Shown: positions 18,453-27,872, counted from the first letter of the stretch. The stretch: DNA of 64,000 nucleotides from Hazenella coriacea (GCF_004341825.1 NZ_SMAG01000007.1:62001-126000); one strand, 5' to 3'. Notes: generated from the letters alone by a model not told the origin. A program made the numbers and translations.

Positions 18453-20042
18453 TTAATCAACAAATTTCAATTTCAAATCTGTTTGATCGGTGACTTGTTG
18501 TAATTCTCTTCGTAAGCTATACCAGTTTTTATTGGTATGAGCTCCAATATAAATCTTACCATCTGTATAACGAATCCAAACTCGACGATGTTGCCAATAA
18601 AAGCCCATCACCAATCCGATCATACTGATAATTCCTCCAGTGAACACGAGGGGCAAGCGTTTATCAATTCTCACTTGTAAAGCTGATTCATTCACAAACT
18701 TAAGTCCACCAAAATTAATCGCATACTGGTTATCCTTCATCTGTTTATCTAAATCCAATCCAGAAATCACCCAAGAACGTTCTGACTTTCCTTTCTTTTT
18801 ATCTATTAATTCAAAGATAAAAGCTGGTCGGTTTGGCTCTTGAGAACGAGTAATTGGTTGATTATTTTCAAGAGCAAAATCGGGATAATATTGCTCGATT
18901 TTAACTTCCATATCTGGGTTTACCTGATAAGCCTGATTTAATTTCATATCAAAGAGATCAACTGTAAAATTTCCCAAGTCTTGATTCGTTTGTTTATCAA
19001 TCACTTTCAATGTCATAGCGCCCAATTTTGGATTCAGTTCCATGCCAGACTGAAAAAGTGATAGACCTTGGTATTCAACCGGATGGTTAACCAAAGTTGA
19101 GCCTTTATGAACCTGTTTAAATTGTCCATTTGGCTCCTGCACATATAGGGAAACATCCGTTTGATACTTCTTCACCACAGCTCCTTTAGCTTTTGACGAA
19201 CTAGGTACTTCCTTGGGATCATAAAACTCGGCAAACGCTTTCTCATTCTTTACATAGTACTCCGTGTCAGGAATTTTTTTCATTTCTCCTTCACGGATGA
19301 CTACCATATCATCAAGATACCAACCAGGAATATACCGAAGTAACAGTGCAAATAAGAAAATAATTAAACCAATATGGTTAATATATGGGCCCCAGCGACT
19401 AATCCGGCCTTTTTCTGCCAGGATTGCATCGCCATCTTGACGGATTTTATATCTCTTTTTTTCTAATTGCTTGGAAAGCTGTTCCAGTGTAGTGGATTTT
19501 AATTCTTGTTGGATTGATTCTTGATGTGAAATACGCTGTCGGATAATAAAATCTGTATTTTTGATAACACGCTGATTTTTCAAGGCTTTGTATAGAGGTA
19601 CTACACGGTCCAAGCTACAAACGACTAATGAAATACCAATCATGGATATCAAAAGAAAGAACCACCATGATGAGTACATATCAGAGAAACCTAACGAATA
19701 GAAGATCTCCCCCCAAATACCATAGTTTTCAGCATAATAGATTTCAGGAGTACGAGATGGAATAAACTCCTCTTGTGGAAAGATTGTTCCAATTCCTGCT
19801 GCTACCAATGTAACCAGAATCATGATTATGGCAATCTTCACAGATGAAAAAAAGTTCCATATTGAGTCAAAAAGAGAAGAGGTTGCTACTTGAGAACGGC
19901 GAGCCTTTCCCTCATATCTCATTTCATTCTCAAATTTTTCTTTATCCTTTATTGCTTCATCAAGCGGTTTCCCGCAGTACTCACATAAAACCGTACCTAC
20001 GGGGTTATTATGACCGCATTCGCATTTGGTGTTTTCAATCAT
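18453..20042 (-). CDS. resB: Cytochrome c biogenesis protein ResB
   Basis: A 529-residue ResB/Ccs1-type protein. Membrane segments lie near 70-90, 125-145, 220-235 and 465-485, with a large extracytoplasmic domain between about 240 and 460. The N-terminal 25 residues form a four-cysteine zinc-ribbon-like knuckle (CECGHNN then CEYCGK), which I recall seeing on other Bacillus ResB proteins. Conserved Trp/His residues near WGPYINHIGL fit heme binding. No resA gene precedes it, unlike in B. subtilis. Confidence 0.92.
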   Translation of the reverse strand: MIENTKCECGHNNPVGTVLCEYCGKPLDEAIKDKEKFENEMRYEGKARRSQVATSSLFDSIWNFFSSVKIAIIMILVTLVAAGIGTIFPQEEFIPSRTPEIYYAENYGIWGEIFYSLGFSDMYSSWWFFLLISMIGISLVVCSLDRVVPLYKALKNQRVIKNTDFIIRQRISHQESIQQELKSTTLEQLSKQLEKKRYKIRQDGDAILAEKGRISRWGPYINHIGLIIFLFALLLRYIPGWYLDDMVVIREGEMKKIPDTEYYVKNEKAFAEFYDPKEVPSSSKAKGAVVKKYQTDVSLYVQEPNGQFKQVHKGSTLVNHPVEYQGLSLFQSGMELNPKLGAMTLKVIDKQTNQDLGNFTVDLFDMKLNQAYQVNPDMEVKIEQYYPDFALENNQPITRSQEPNRPAFIFELIDKKKGKSERSWVISGLDLDKQMKDNQYAINFGGLKFVNESALQVRIDKRLPLVFTGGIISMIGLVMGFYWQHRRVWIRYTDGKIYIGAHTNKNWYSLRRELQQVTDQTDLKLKFVD

Positions 20043-20172
20043 TTAATCTGTTTCCCTCCCCCGCTTCCACATCAACACCTTCAAATCCTAAGCTATCCCA
20101 TTTTTCATTATATCTCTGAACTACATCTATGCTTGTAACTCAATTTGAAGATTATTTGAATGATGATAGCGG

Positions 20173-20886
20173 TTACTTCCTTATTTCCTTTAGTTTCCGT
20201 ATTTCCTCTAAAGTGAGCTCTCGGTATTCTCCTTTTTTGAGTCCTTTCAAAGTGAGAGGTCCAAGTTGAATTCTGGCAAGATGAACCACTGAATATCCAA
20301 TCGCTTCAAACATTCGTCTTACCTGTCGATTCCTACCCTCATGGATCATCAACTCCACTTTCGATGTCTGTTCATCTATTTTTAATAATTTCACTTTTGC
20401 TGGAGCCGTCCAGCCATCTGTCAGTTGAACTCCCTTGCGCAGTTGTTGGATCTCATCCTGGCTGGGCTTTCCCTTAATCGTAGCTACATATTTTTTGTTT
20501 ACTTCATAGCGAGGATGGGTTAATTGATTGGCAAGCTCCCCATCGTTGGTCATGAGTAAAAGTCCTTCTGTATCATAATCCAATCGTCCTACTGGATACA
20601 CTCGCTCCGAAATGGAACGGAAATAATTGGCCACCACTTCTCTTCCTTGAGGATCAGACATACTAGTGATCACCATCATCGGCTTATAAAAAAGAAAGGT
20701 TCGCTTTCGTTCAGAAACAACTTTTTTACCTTTCACTTCAATTTGATCGATGGAGGGATTTACTTTAAAACCAAGTTCAGATATTGTTTTCCCATTTACT
20801 TTCACTAGTCCTTGTCGAATCAGTTCTTCACATTGTCTACGTGATGCAACTCCAGCTTGAGCCATCACTTTTTGTAGTCTTTCCAT
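20173..20886 (-). CDS. rluB: 23S rRNA pseudouridine synthase, RluB family
   Basis: A 237-residue enzyme with an N-terminal S4 RNA-binding domain (residues 1-60, MERLQKVMAQAGVASRR) and a catalytic domain with the GRLDYDTEGLLLMTNDGEL motif near residue 100, whose Asp is catalytic. The closing MIHEGRNRQVRRMFEAIGY is the RsuA/RluB signature. It modifies 23S rRNA helix 89. In B. subtilis rluB also sits just upstream of the res genes, so the neighbourhood is conserved. Confidence 0.92.
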   Translation of the reverse strand: MERLQKVMAQAGVASRRQCEELIRQGLVKVNGKTISELGFKVNPSIDQIEVKGKKVVSERKRTFLFYKPMMVITSMSDPQGREVVANYFRSISERVYPVGRLDYDTEGLLLMTNDGELANQLTHPRYEVNKKYVATIKGKPSQDEIQQLRKGVQLTDGWTAPAKVKLLKIDEQTSKVELMIHEGRNRQVRRMFEAIGYSVVHLARIQLGPLTLKGLKKGEYRELTLEEIRKLKEIRK

Positions 20887-21222
20887 GCTTTCACCCCCTA
20901 GTCATCTTATCTTTTTCCCTAATTAGAAACAAGCATTCGTATGCTGTTGGAAATCTATTGGGTCAAAGGTATATGGGAATGGGGTTACAACAATTAGTAG
21001 GAGATTCGTTAGAGAGCTAATTGTGTTCATTCGAAGAATTAAGAAATTCTAATCATCAGAAAGACAGAAGTTAAATTTTATTTGATATCATTCAAATATG
21101 CGTTCTATAATATTTTTTAAGAAGATATCCAATCGTATTATGTACCGCAAATCAGCTCTAAAAGCATACTTGAAACATTGAGGTTTATTTCTATGCAAAT
21201 ATAAGAGATTGGATGGGATCAA
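20887..21222. other. Intergenic gap with a possible gene remnant
   Basis: No complete gene is seen. Around 20930-21020 on the plus strand one frame reads SYAVGNLLGQRYMGMG and ends in a stop. The amino-acid usage looks protein-like but there is no start or ribosome-binding site in the gap, so this is at most a degraded gene end. Promoters for rluB and the Nudix gene must lie here but I could not fix them. Confidence 0.35.
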
Positions 21223-21711
21223 TTGTCAAACATTTATGTAAACTGGGGAGAATCAAGAGTAAAATTAACTTGGCAAAATAGCAAACAACTTCCGGAGAGA
21301 AGTTTAATTACTAGTGTACATGGCTTTTGTTTTCTAGATCACCAATTATTATTAGTTGACTTAAAACATAGAGGATGGGATTTTCCAGGTGGTCATATTG
21401 ATTTAGATGAAACTCCTGAAGAATGCTTGAATCGGGAAGTACTTGAAGAGGGGTCTGTAGAAGGGAATTGTGAACTTCTCGGATTCATCATTGTTGACAA
21501 TAGTGAAGATCCATTATGGAATGAAAATAGTCCCTATCCGAAAGTTGGTTATCAGGTTTTTTATAAAATGAAGATAACTCAATTACATCCTTTTAAGGCT
21601 GAACACGAATCTACACAACGAATATTTATAAATCCAAAAAATGTATCCTCATATTGTCAAAATTGGAATCAACTTTATCAAGAGATTTTAAATGGTGCTT
21701 TACTAATATAA
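21223..21711 (+). CDS. Nudix hydrolase
   Basis: A 162-residue protein. The Nudix box runs GHIDLDETPEECLNREVLEEG near residue 66 and keeps the catalytic REVLEE core; the Gly that normally follows EE-x is replaced by Ser. Such enzymes hydrolyse nucleoside diphosphates linked to another group; the substrate is unknown. The start is TTG 21223 with only a weak GGATGGGAT site, so the start is less certain than the family. A terminator follows. Confidence 0.8.
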   Translation: MSNIYVNWGESRVKLTWQNSKQLPERSLITSVHGFCFLDHQLLLVDLKHRGWDFPGGHIDLDETPEECLNREVLEEGSVEGNCELLGFIIVDNSEDPLWNENSPYPKVGYQVFYKMKITQLHPFKAEHESTQRIFINPKNVSSYCQNWNQLYQEILNGALLI

Positions 21712-21717
21712 ATCACT

Positions 21718-21760
21718 AAAGGCCTTCAGTAATCAAAGAAGAAGGCCTTTTAACTTTATT
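21718..21760 (+). terminator. Terminator after Nudix gene
   Basis: The arms AAAGGCCTTC and GAAGGCCTTTT, with a 13-base loop, begin six bases after the stop, followed by a T-rich stretch. Confidence 0.85.
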
Positions 21761-21804
21761 AATAAAAAAATTAATATCTATTAAATCTCTCCACTGAAGA
21801 GAAG

Positions 21805-21832
21805 CTAAAAAACCTAACAACAATGTTAGGTC
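21805..21832 (-). terminator. Terminator after spmB
   Basis: On the minus strand the arms CCTAACA and TGTTAGG enclose a 4-base loop and are followed by a T run, shortly after the spmB stop. Confidence 0.8.
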
Positions 21833-21844
21833 ACTTTTTTGAAA

Positions 21845-22381
21845 CTATGGTTGGAACATAAGGGTACAGATGATGATCGAAACCACAAACCCAGCCAAGT
21901 CAGCCCATAAACCTACTTTTAATGCGTAAAGAGAACGACGAATCCCAACAGCCCCAAAATATACAGTGATCACATACAAAGTGGTATCTGTACTCCCTTG
22001 AATGGTAGATGCCAGCTTCCCCAAAAATGAGTCGGGGCCTTCATTACGTAAAATACTTTCGACAAAGGCTAGTGAACCAGCTCCCGAAATGGGACGTAAA
22101 ATCCCGATGGGTAACACTTCAGTAGGAATATGTAACCACTGCACAAGCGGAGTTAAAAACTGTAGATAAAACTCCATCGCTCCTGTATCACGAAAGATCG
22201 CAACCGCTACCATCATCCCAACCAAATGAGGAATAATCGAAATAGCTGTAGGAAAACCTTCTTTTGCTCCTTCAATAAAACTTTCATAAATAGGGACTTT
22301 TCGAAAAATAGCATACAGTGGGATGAATGCCAAAATAGCTGGCAACATCAACTTGGATACTACCGAAAGTGCTTCAAACAT
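21845..22381 (-). CDS. spmB: Spore maturation protein B
   Basis: A 178-residue membrane protein of the nucleoside-recognition (Gate) domain family. The motifs FIEGAKEGF near residue 36, RPISGAGSLAF near residue 96 and STDTTLYVITVYFGAVG near residue 130 are typical of SpmB. Together with SpmA it is required for full spore-core dehydration in B. subtilis. It is 29 bases downstream of spmA in an operon with a DacB-type carboxypeptidase, the B. subtilis order. Confidence 0.92.
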   Translation of the reverse strand: MFEALSVVSKLMLPAILAFIPLYAIFRKVPIYESFIEGAKEGFPTAISIIPHLVGMMVAVAIFRDTGAMEFYLQFLTPLVQWLHIPTEVLPIGILRPISGAGSLAFVESILRNEGPDSFLGKLASTIQGSTDTTLYVITVYFGAVGIRRSLYALKVGLWADLAGFVVSIIICTLMFQP

Positions 22382-22410
22382 CTGTTCACCCCCTCATCTT
22401 CCTCATCTAG

Positions 22411-23004
22411 CTACCCTTTGATACTCTGGAACTCTCGTTTTCGATAAAAGCGATCTAAGAAGATAGCAATACTTGTCGCAATAAAGGTCGCCAATATCGT
22501 CGGACCAATAATATCTGTTGGGTCTGATGATCCATATTTTAAGCGAATCCCTATAATCGTTGTAGGAATCAATGTAAGTCCTGACGTATTTAAAGCTAGT
22601 AAGGTACACATCGCTGGTGTAGCTGTTTTGGGATCCGGATTTAGTTTTTGTAACTCCTCCATCGCTTTAATCCCCATAGGAGTAGCTGCATTTCCAAGTC
22701 CAAACATATTGGCACTCATGTTGGATAAAATATAGCCCATGGCTGGGTGATCTAAGGGGACGTTAGGAAACAAAAACTTTGCAATCGGTCGAAGAAGCCG
22801 CGCTAATTTTTCTAGAAGACCCGCATCTTGAGCAATTTTCATCATCCCTAACCAAAAAACAAGAATACTGATTAAACCGATACAAACCGCCACTGCATCT
22901 TTTGCTCCATTTAATGCAGCTGTCGTTACTAAATCAACCCTTCCTTGAAGAATCGCTGCTACAACACCACTTAAGATCATAAACAACCAAATATAATTAA
23001 TCAT
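22411..23004 (-). CDS. spmA: Spore maturation protein A
   Basis: A 197-residue membrane protein. It opens with a hydrophobic helix, then NGAKDAVAVCIGL near residue 32, and contains the family block DHPAMGYILSNMSANMFGLGNAATPMGI near residue 85, a Gate-domain signature. It partners SpmB in spore-core dehydration. It overlaps the DacB-type gene by 8 bases, so the three genes are translated as a coupled set. Confidence 0.92.
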   Translation of the reverse strand: MINYIWLFMILSGVVAAILQGRVDLVTTAALNGAKDAVAVCIGLISILVFWLGMMKIAQDAGLLEKLARLLRPIAKFLFPNVPLDHPAMGYILSNMSANMFGLGNAATPMGIKAMEELQKLNPDPKTATPAMCTLLALNTSGLTLIPTTIIGIRLKYGSSDPTDIIGPTILATFIATSIAIFLDRFYRKREFQSIKG

Positions 23005-24184
23005 ACTGCCTCACCCCTTGCCCCCAAACCGTTTCCAATACAACGATCCATTGGGAAAACACTGTAGGTTGGTCTGCAAAATGAGCCACCAGTGGAATCG
23101 AACCGATCCATTTTTGATCCAAATAAATTCGAGCACTCCCTACTTGCATCTTCTCTTTATTCACCAGCTTTAATGGATAACTGATAATGGGTTCAACTGT
23201 AATTCTCTTTTTTTCATCCTCATTCAGTGGATATTGAAATGACCGTCCCACAACCACTTGGAGACGTTGATGCTGATCATTCTCTATCTCTGTCTTTGAA
23301 ATGACTTGACCTTCTTTTAAGACCGAAACGAGATCATAATGCTTGAACCCATACTCAAACATCATCATAGAATCCTTCCAGTCATCCCCATCATTTAAGG
23401 TGACTGTAATCAACTGTGCTCCGTCTTTTGTTGCTGAAGAGACCAAGGTTCGTCTCGCTTTTTGAGTGTACCCAGTTTTAACTCCATCTGCCCATTGATA
23501 AAATTGAAGCATCTTATTTTTGTTATAAAAGGTTCGATCCCATTGTTCTCCTGGCCAAGGAACTTTTTTTACATCTGTTTTCACAATTTCCCGAAAGGTG
23601 GGATTTTTCAAAGCATAGGCGGTTAATTTAGCTAAATCCTCTGCTGAGGAATAATGCTTTGAATGATCTAAGCCATGTGGATTCATAAAATGTGTATTCT
23701 TCAGACCTAATACTTCAGCTTTTTCATTCATTAAATAAATGAATCCTTCGACTGAACCTCCTACATGTTCAGCAATCGCTATAGCAGCATCATTCCCAGA
23801 CCGCAACATTAAACCATACAACAAAGTGCTCAATGGAATTTTCTCGTCTTTTTTTAAATAGATGGAGGATCCCTCAATCCCTACTGCATGAGGACCAATC
23901 ACAACTTCCTCCTCCAAATTCTCCTTGTTTTCAATCGCGACGATTGCTGTCATAATTTTCGTCAAACTAGCAATAGACATCCGCTTATCTGCATTTTTCC
24001 CATAGAGAACTCGTTCAGATGTAGCATCCATGAGAATGGCTGCTTGTGCGCCAGGAGCTAACTCAGGTACAGAATCTACAGGTGTAGCCCCTACACGATT
24101 CCAAGAGGTTACGCAAAAGAAACTAAGAAATAAAGTTAACAACAAAATTTGAAAATACTTCAATCTCATCCACCCGCTCTTCAC
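22997..24184 (-). CDS. dacB: D-alanyl-D-alanine carboxypeptidase, DacB-type (spore cortex)
   Basis: A 395-residue penicillin-binding protein of the S11 family. A signal peptide covers about residues 8-33. The SxxK motif SLTK lies near residue 73, SGN near residue 130 and the KTG triad motif in DGVKTGYT near residue 235, followed by a C-terminal beta domain. It trims peptidoglycan side chains; being in one operon with spmA and spmB marks it as the sporulation enzyme DacB. The start is uncertain: GTG 24184, ATG 24169 or TTG 24163 are possible, the last having the best-spaced site. Confidence 0.88.
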   Translation of the reverse strand: MKSGWMRLKYFQILLLTLFLSFFCVTSWNRVGATPVDSVPELAPGAQAAILMDATSERVLYGKNADKRMSIASLTKIMTAIVAIENKENLEEEVVIGPHAVGIEGSSIYLKKDEKIPLSTLLYGLMLRSGNDAAIAIAEHVGGSVEGFIYLMNEKAEVLGLKNTHFMNPHGLDHSKHYSSAEDLAKLTAYALKNPTFREIVKTDVKKVPWPGEQWDRTFYNKNKMLQFYQWADGVKTGYTQKARRTLVSSATKDGAQLITVTLNDGDDWKDSMMMFEYGFKHYDLVSVLKEGQVISKTEIENDQHQRLQVVVGRSFQYPLNEDEKKRITVEPIISYPLKLVNKEKMQVGSARIYLDQKWIGSIPLVAHFADQPTVFSQWIVVLETVWGQGVRQYD

Positions 24185-24242
24185 AGGGTTTGTACAAATA
24201 TATGCGAAGAGGACGAGTTTATGATTTGAGCATGAAAAAGAA

Positions 24243-24282
24243 AAATCCCCCTTTATTCTAGTTACAGAAAAGGAGGATTAAA
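24243..24282 (-). terminator. Terminator between ytfJ and dacB
   Basis: On the minus strand the arms AATCCTCCTTT and AAAGGGGGATT (one mismatch) lead into TTTTCTTTTTC, after the ytfJ stop. Confidence 0.82.
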
Positions 24283-24308
24283 AGCTAGACAAAATCTTTA
24301 CTAGGATG

Positions 24309-24788
24309 TTAACAACATGGAGGTGGTTCAGGCTTTGGTTGGCAATGACTTTCTTTTTTCTTTGAATCTTTCCCCGAAATACGATCAATCAAGGTCGGGG
24401 CTACATCAATTAAACGATTGTATAGATTATTCGAGCCTTCCATATTGAGTAGACGAATTCCTTTATCTCCAACAACGATAAAAGCTACAGGTGTAATCGA
24501 CACACCTCCACCACTACCTCCACCAAATGGTAAAGAGGGATCAGATCCTTGTCCTTCTTTAGGGTCACCAGAAGAACTAAAGTTTTTCGTTTCCTTCTCC
24601 TGATCCCCTTTTCCTGTAAATTCACTACCTCCAGCCGCAAAGCCAAAACCAACTCGCGAAACAGGGATGATGACTTGACCATCTGGAGTCTCTACGGGAT
24701 CACCAATAATGGTATTTACATCCACCATTTCCTTGATGTTTTCCATCGCTGTTTGCATCAAGCCCTGAATGGGGTGCTGCTCTGCCAA
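24309..24788 (-). CDS. ytfJ: GerW-family sporulation protein YtfJ
   Basis: A 159-residue protein. It shows the conserved N-terminal helix (HPIQGLMQTAMENIKEMVDV), the GDPVETPDGQVIIPVSRV block and GFAAGGSEF, then a glycine-rich stretch GGGSGGGVSITPVAFIVV. This is the GerW/YtfJ family, expressed in the forespore and linked to germination in Bacillus. It overlaps the DUF2953 gene by 31 bases. The C-terminus ends in an unusual Pro/Cys-rich tail (PKPEPPPCC). Confidence 0.9.
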   Translation of the reverse strand: MAEQHPIQGLMQTAMENIKEMVDVNTIIGDPVETPDGQVIIPVSRVGFGFAAGGSEFTGKGDQEKETKNFSSSGDPKEGQGSDPSLPFGGGSGGGVSITPVAFIVVGDKGIRLLNMEGSNNLYNRLIDVAPTLIDRISGKDSKKKESHCQPKPEPPPCC

Positions 24789-25432
24789 TTCCGCTCCCTC
24801 CCTCTGCGCAAGTGAAGTATCATACGGGTGATGCCAAGGATAGCATGCCCTAGACGAAAGCGAAATATGCCATGAAAATGGGTCCTAATGATTGGATAGG
24901 TGAAGACAGGATCGACGATTAACTGTGGAGGCTCCTTCCAACGAATATATCCACTAAAAAAACCGACTAACGTGGTTTTCACACCCCAAATCACACCTGT
25001 TAAAATACCTGCTTCTGAAGCATCTCCCGTTCCAACCGTTGTCCCCCAAATCAATTGTTCACAAGTAACTTTGCTAAGAAATTGACGCATGATCTCTTTT
25101 AAATCATCAATCCGTTGCAACACCATTTCATACATCTTTTTGGCTTTACGAACCTTACGCTGATCAATCTGAAGCTCCTCTTGCTTATTGATTGCCTTTG
25201 TCCCTGATCTACTTTCTACATGAATCCCTTGTTCCGTACCTTCCCAATCCACTTTGGGGATATTTACCCGAAAACGAAGAAGTCCCCCTAGCGCCTTAAA
25301 CATCACTTCTCCTCGATCATTGCCTTGCTCTCTCTTATAAACCATTTCGATCCGAACATAGCTAAACCATAATCCAACGGTGATCCCCAACAAGATCAAC
25401 AAAATAAATACTGTTATTTTCAACCCAACCAC
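24758..25432 (-). CDS. DUF2953-family membrane protein (YtfI-like)
   Basis: A 224-residue protein with one N-terminal membrane helix (residues 5-25) followed by a soluble part. FSGYIRWKEPPQLIVDPVF near residue 160 and the FHGIFRFRLGHAI end match the DUF2953 family, which sits upstream of ytfJ in many Bacillales. The function is not known; coexpression with a forespore gene suggests a sporulation role. The first codon is GTG; a TTG three codons later has a better GGTGGTTGGG site. Confidence 0.82.
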   Translation of the reverse strand: MVGLKITVFILLILLGITVGLWFSYVRIEMVYKREQGNDRGEVMFKALGGLLRFRVNIPKVDWEGTEQGIHVESRSGTKAINKQEELQIDQRKVRKAKKMYEMVLQRIDDLKEIMRQFLSKVTCEQLIWGTTVGTGDASEAGILTGVIWGVKTTLVGFFSGYIRWKEPPQLIVDPVFTYPIIRTHFHGIFRFRLGHAILGITRMILHLRRGRERNWQSSTPFRA

Positions 25433-25484
25433 CTACCATTATTCGGTAGTCTGATCAACAAAAATTGGATATATACGATCACAT

Positions 25485-25524
25485 AAATAAAAAAAGTTCC
25501 GGGAACCTAATCCCAGAACTTTAT
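25485..25524 (-). terminator. Terminator after scpB
   Basis: The arms AAAGTTCTGGGA and TCCCGGAACTTT (minus strand) end in TTTTATTT and overlap the scpB stop. Confidence 0.85.
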
Positions 25525-26174
25525 GATGTAACCACTTCACTAGCATCTGTAGTCTCTTCCATTTGATCTGACGATGATTCTTCTTCAGACTGAGCAGATC
25601 CCATCCCCAATCGCTGGAACAAATCACTCCGATCCTGTTCCCACTCTTGCCAATTAAAAATACTGTCTGGAGGAGGGAGTTCATCAATGTGATTCAGTCC
25701 AAAGTAATCCAGAAAATCTTTACTAGTACCATAGAGAATCGGACGTCCCACTCCTTCAGCCCTACCCACATCTCGAATCAAACCTTTTCGCTGTAACTGC
25801 TGTAAAATGCGATCTGATTTCACTCCGCGAACCTCTTCAATTTCAACGCGAGTGATCGGCTGGCGATAGGCAATAATAGCTAATGTTTCAAGTGAAGCTC
25901 TCGATAATTGAGATCGATGGGGGGAGTGAGCCAGTTGCTCAAAGTATTGACGGTGTTCAGGTAATGTAGTCATCTGATAAACTTGTGCCACTTTGACAAT
26001 CTGTACCCCACGATTTTGCTCTTTCCAATCGACCCGCAAATCATGGATGAGAAGATCAACTTCATTTTTATTTAACCCAATAATGTCACCGATCTCTTTG
26101 GGACTCAATCCTTCTTCGCCAGCAGCAAATAGTAAACCCTCTACAATGGCTTTTAATTGATCACGATCTGACAT
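25521..26174 (-). CDS. scpB: Segregation and condensation protein B
   Basis: A 217-residue kleisin-interacting protein with two winged-helix domains (about residues 5-75 and 85-160). Family blocks LLFAAGEEGLS near residue 15, TLAIIAYRQPITRVEIEEVRGV near residue 92 and LYGTSKDFLDYFGL near residue 148 are all present. It works with ScpA and SMC in chromosome condensation. The C-terminus is acidic and serine-rich. It overlaps scpA by one base. Confidence 0.95.
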   Translation of the reverse strand: MSDRDQLKAIVEGLLFAAGEEGLSPKEIGDIIGLNKNEVDLLIHDLRVDWKEQNRGVQIVKVAQVYQMTTLPEHRQYFEQLAHSPHRSQLSRASLETLAIIAYRQPITRVEIEEVRGVKSDRILQQLQRKGLIRDVGRAEGVGRPILYGTSKDFLDYFGLNHIDELPPPDSIFNWQEWEQDRSDLFQRLGMGSAQSEEESSSDQMEETTDASEVVTS

Positions 26175-26923
26175 TATGAAGTCACCTCCACTTCCATTTT
26201 TTCAACCAAAATATCTCCAAAAAGATCATTTTGACGACAAACAATTCGCTTTAATTTCATTAACTCCAAGAGTGCAAGAAAGGTCGTAATCACCCGTTCT
26301 TTGGTCACTTCATCCCAACACAAGAGGCGAGAGAAAAAAAGATGCCCTTTTTCCAACAACTCCTGAAAAATTTCTTCCATCCGGGCACTCACTGAAATCT
26401 CTTCTCTTGCCACTTTTGTCATTGGTTCAGGTGGTTTTTGATTTTTTAAAGCTTCTACGAAAGCTTGTAGGAGATCATCAGCAGTCAAACCTTCCACTGG
26501 GTTGACATCAGGTATGTAAGGCGTTAAATCCATTGGAGAACGGGAGTAGACCTTACTCCGTTCCTCTTCACGTTCGCGTAGGACTTCTCCCAGACGCTTA
26601 TAACGCTTATATTCAAGCAAACGTTCCACGAGTTCCTCTCGAGGGTCCATCCATTCTTCCTCTAAGAGATCAAAATCTTCTTCCTCAAGTTCTTGTTTTG
26701 GCAAAAGCATACGACTTTTAATGGCAATCAAGGTAGCCGCCATCACAAGAAACTCACTAGCCACTTCCAATTCCAGCTCTTGGGCTTCTGATAATACATG
26801 TACATACTGATCTGTAATTTTTGCAATGGGAACTTCATAAATGTCTACTTCTGCTTTTTCGATTAAATGGAGAAGTAGGTCTAAGGGTCCTTCAAATGAG
26901 TCTAATTTAATTTTCACATCCAC
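26174..26923 (-). CDS. scpA: Segregation and condensation protein A (kleisin)
   Basis: A 249-residue kleisin. The N-terminus contains FEGPLDLLLHLIEKAEVDIY, a classic ScpA block that binds the SMC neck, and the C-terminal winged helix (TTFLALLELMKLKRIVCRQNDLFGDI) binds the SMC cap. A charged linker lies between. The start GTG at 26923 has only a weak ribosome-binding site. scpA and scpB form a one-base overlapping pair. Confidence 0.95.
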   Translation of the reverse strand: MDVKIKLDSFEGPLDLLLHLIEKAEVDIYEVPIAKITDQYVHVLSEAQELELEVASEFLVMAATLIAIKSRMLLPKQELEEEDFDLLEEEWMDPREELVERLLEYKRYKRLGEVLREREEERSKVYSRSPMDLTPYIPDVNPVEGLTADDLLQAFVEALKNQKPPEPMTKVAREEISVSARMEEIFQELLEKGHLFFSRLLCWDEVTKERVITTFLALLELMKLKRIVCRQNDLFGDILVEKMEVEVTS

Positions 26924-27156
26924 GGTCTTCGATCACGACTTTCTATTAATCTTTCAAATGAATTTATTGAGAAGAGATCACATTAGATCAAATTAAATCC
27001 CTCTTCTTCTCTATTCCTCTCATTCTATCTAAATCCCCTTTTATTATAATGACAAAAAAGATATTGTCTTGTACAGCCATTCTGAAATATCAGTTTGACA
27101 CTCCCACAGCTGAAGCTCAACGTCATAATCAGACCTGTAATTATTTCAGAATCAGG

Positions 27157-27663
27157 TTAACTTAAGACCATTTCATAATAAGGCTCTTCTTGTTGAGTAT
27201 CGTCAAACCATTTCATACCACAATATTTAAATCCAATTTTATCTAATATTTTTAAAGAATTGGTGTTAAGCGAGTCCGCTGAAGCATAGATTTTCTTTAC
27301 ATGTCCATTTGCTTTTGCAATGTCTACACAAGCGTTTGCAGCTTCAGTAGCATATCCCTTTCCCCACGATTCCTTAGCAAAGTGATAAATGAGTTCTACT
27401 GTTTCTAGGGAAGTTATAACATTAAATCCTGCTGCTCCAATGACCTTTCCTGTTTCTTTTTCAACAACCGCATAGACTGAGAGTCCTTTGTCCATCTGAC
27501 AACTCACATAAAAGTCTATCACCTTAGGAATTTTCTCATGCGGGGTGGCTCCCGAACAATGTTCCATTACTTCATCATTACCCCAAAAACTCTTCACATC
27601 GTTTATATCTCCAACTTCAAAAACCTTTAAAAATAGTCGTTGTGTTTCTAAAATAACATTCAT
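27157..27663 (-). CDS. GNAT-family N-acetyltransferase (RimJ/RimL-like)
   Basis: A 168-residue GNAT protein. The RLFLKVFEVGDI start, GKVIGAAGFNVI (motif B region) and the acetyl-CoA loop SWGKGYATEAANA are clear, with NTNSLKILDKIGF as the closing block. Acceptor substrate unknown; RimJ/RimL relatives acetylate ribosomal N-termini. Start ATG 27663 behind GGAGATG. Confidence 0.85.
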   Translation of the reverse strand: MNVILETQRLFLKVFEVGDINDVKSFWGNDEVMEHCSGATPHEKIPKVIDFYVSCQMDKGLSVYAVVEKETGKVIGAAGFNVITSLETVELIYHFAKESWGKGYATEAANACVDIAKANGHVKKIYASADSLNTNSLKILDKIGFKYCGMKWFDDTQQEEPYYEMVLS

Positions 27664-27704
27664 TTAATCATCTCCAAGCATCATTTTTCCTTATTCAATC
27701 TACT

Positions 27705-27872
27705 TTAATTGGATTCGCCTGATTCATTAACTATATCGTAACTATAGCCTCTTGCACAGAACTGCCTGAGCGTAGAAAAAATAACGACTGCTAGAGCAAC
27801 AGTTGTTATGGGCAAACGTGAGATATTATCCCATTGACTATATGTAGCAAATGTCTTGAACACAGCAATTCG
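27705..27872 (-). pseudogene. Possible degraded gene end in intergenic gap
   Basis: A 415-base gap follows the GNAT gene. On the minus strand one frame reads about 55 codons with protein-like usage (for example TFATYSQWDNISRLPI and STLRQFCARGYSYD) ending at TAA 27705-27707. There is no start codon with a ribosome-binding site and a stop lies just upstream, so it looks like the tail of a lost gene. I do not recognise the family. Confidence 0.3.

Noticed and set aside
20784-21020. Plus-strand frame from inside rluB into the gap
   Set aside because: The first half is antisense to rluB; the end looks protein-like but there is no start, so it is noted only as a possible remnant.
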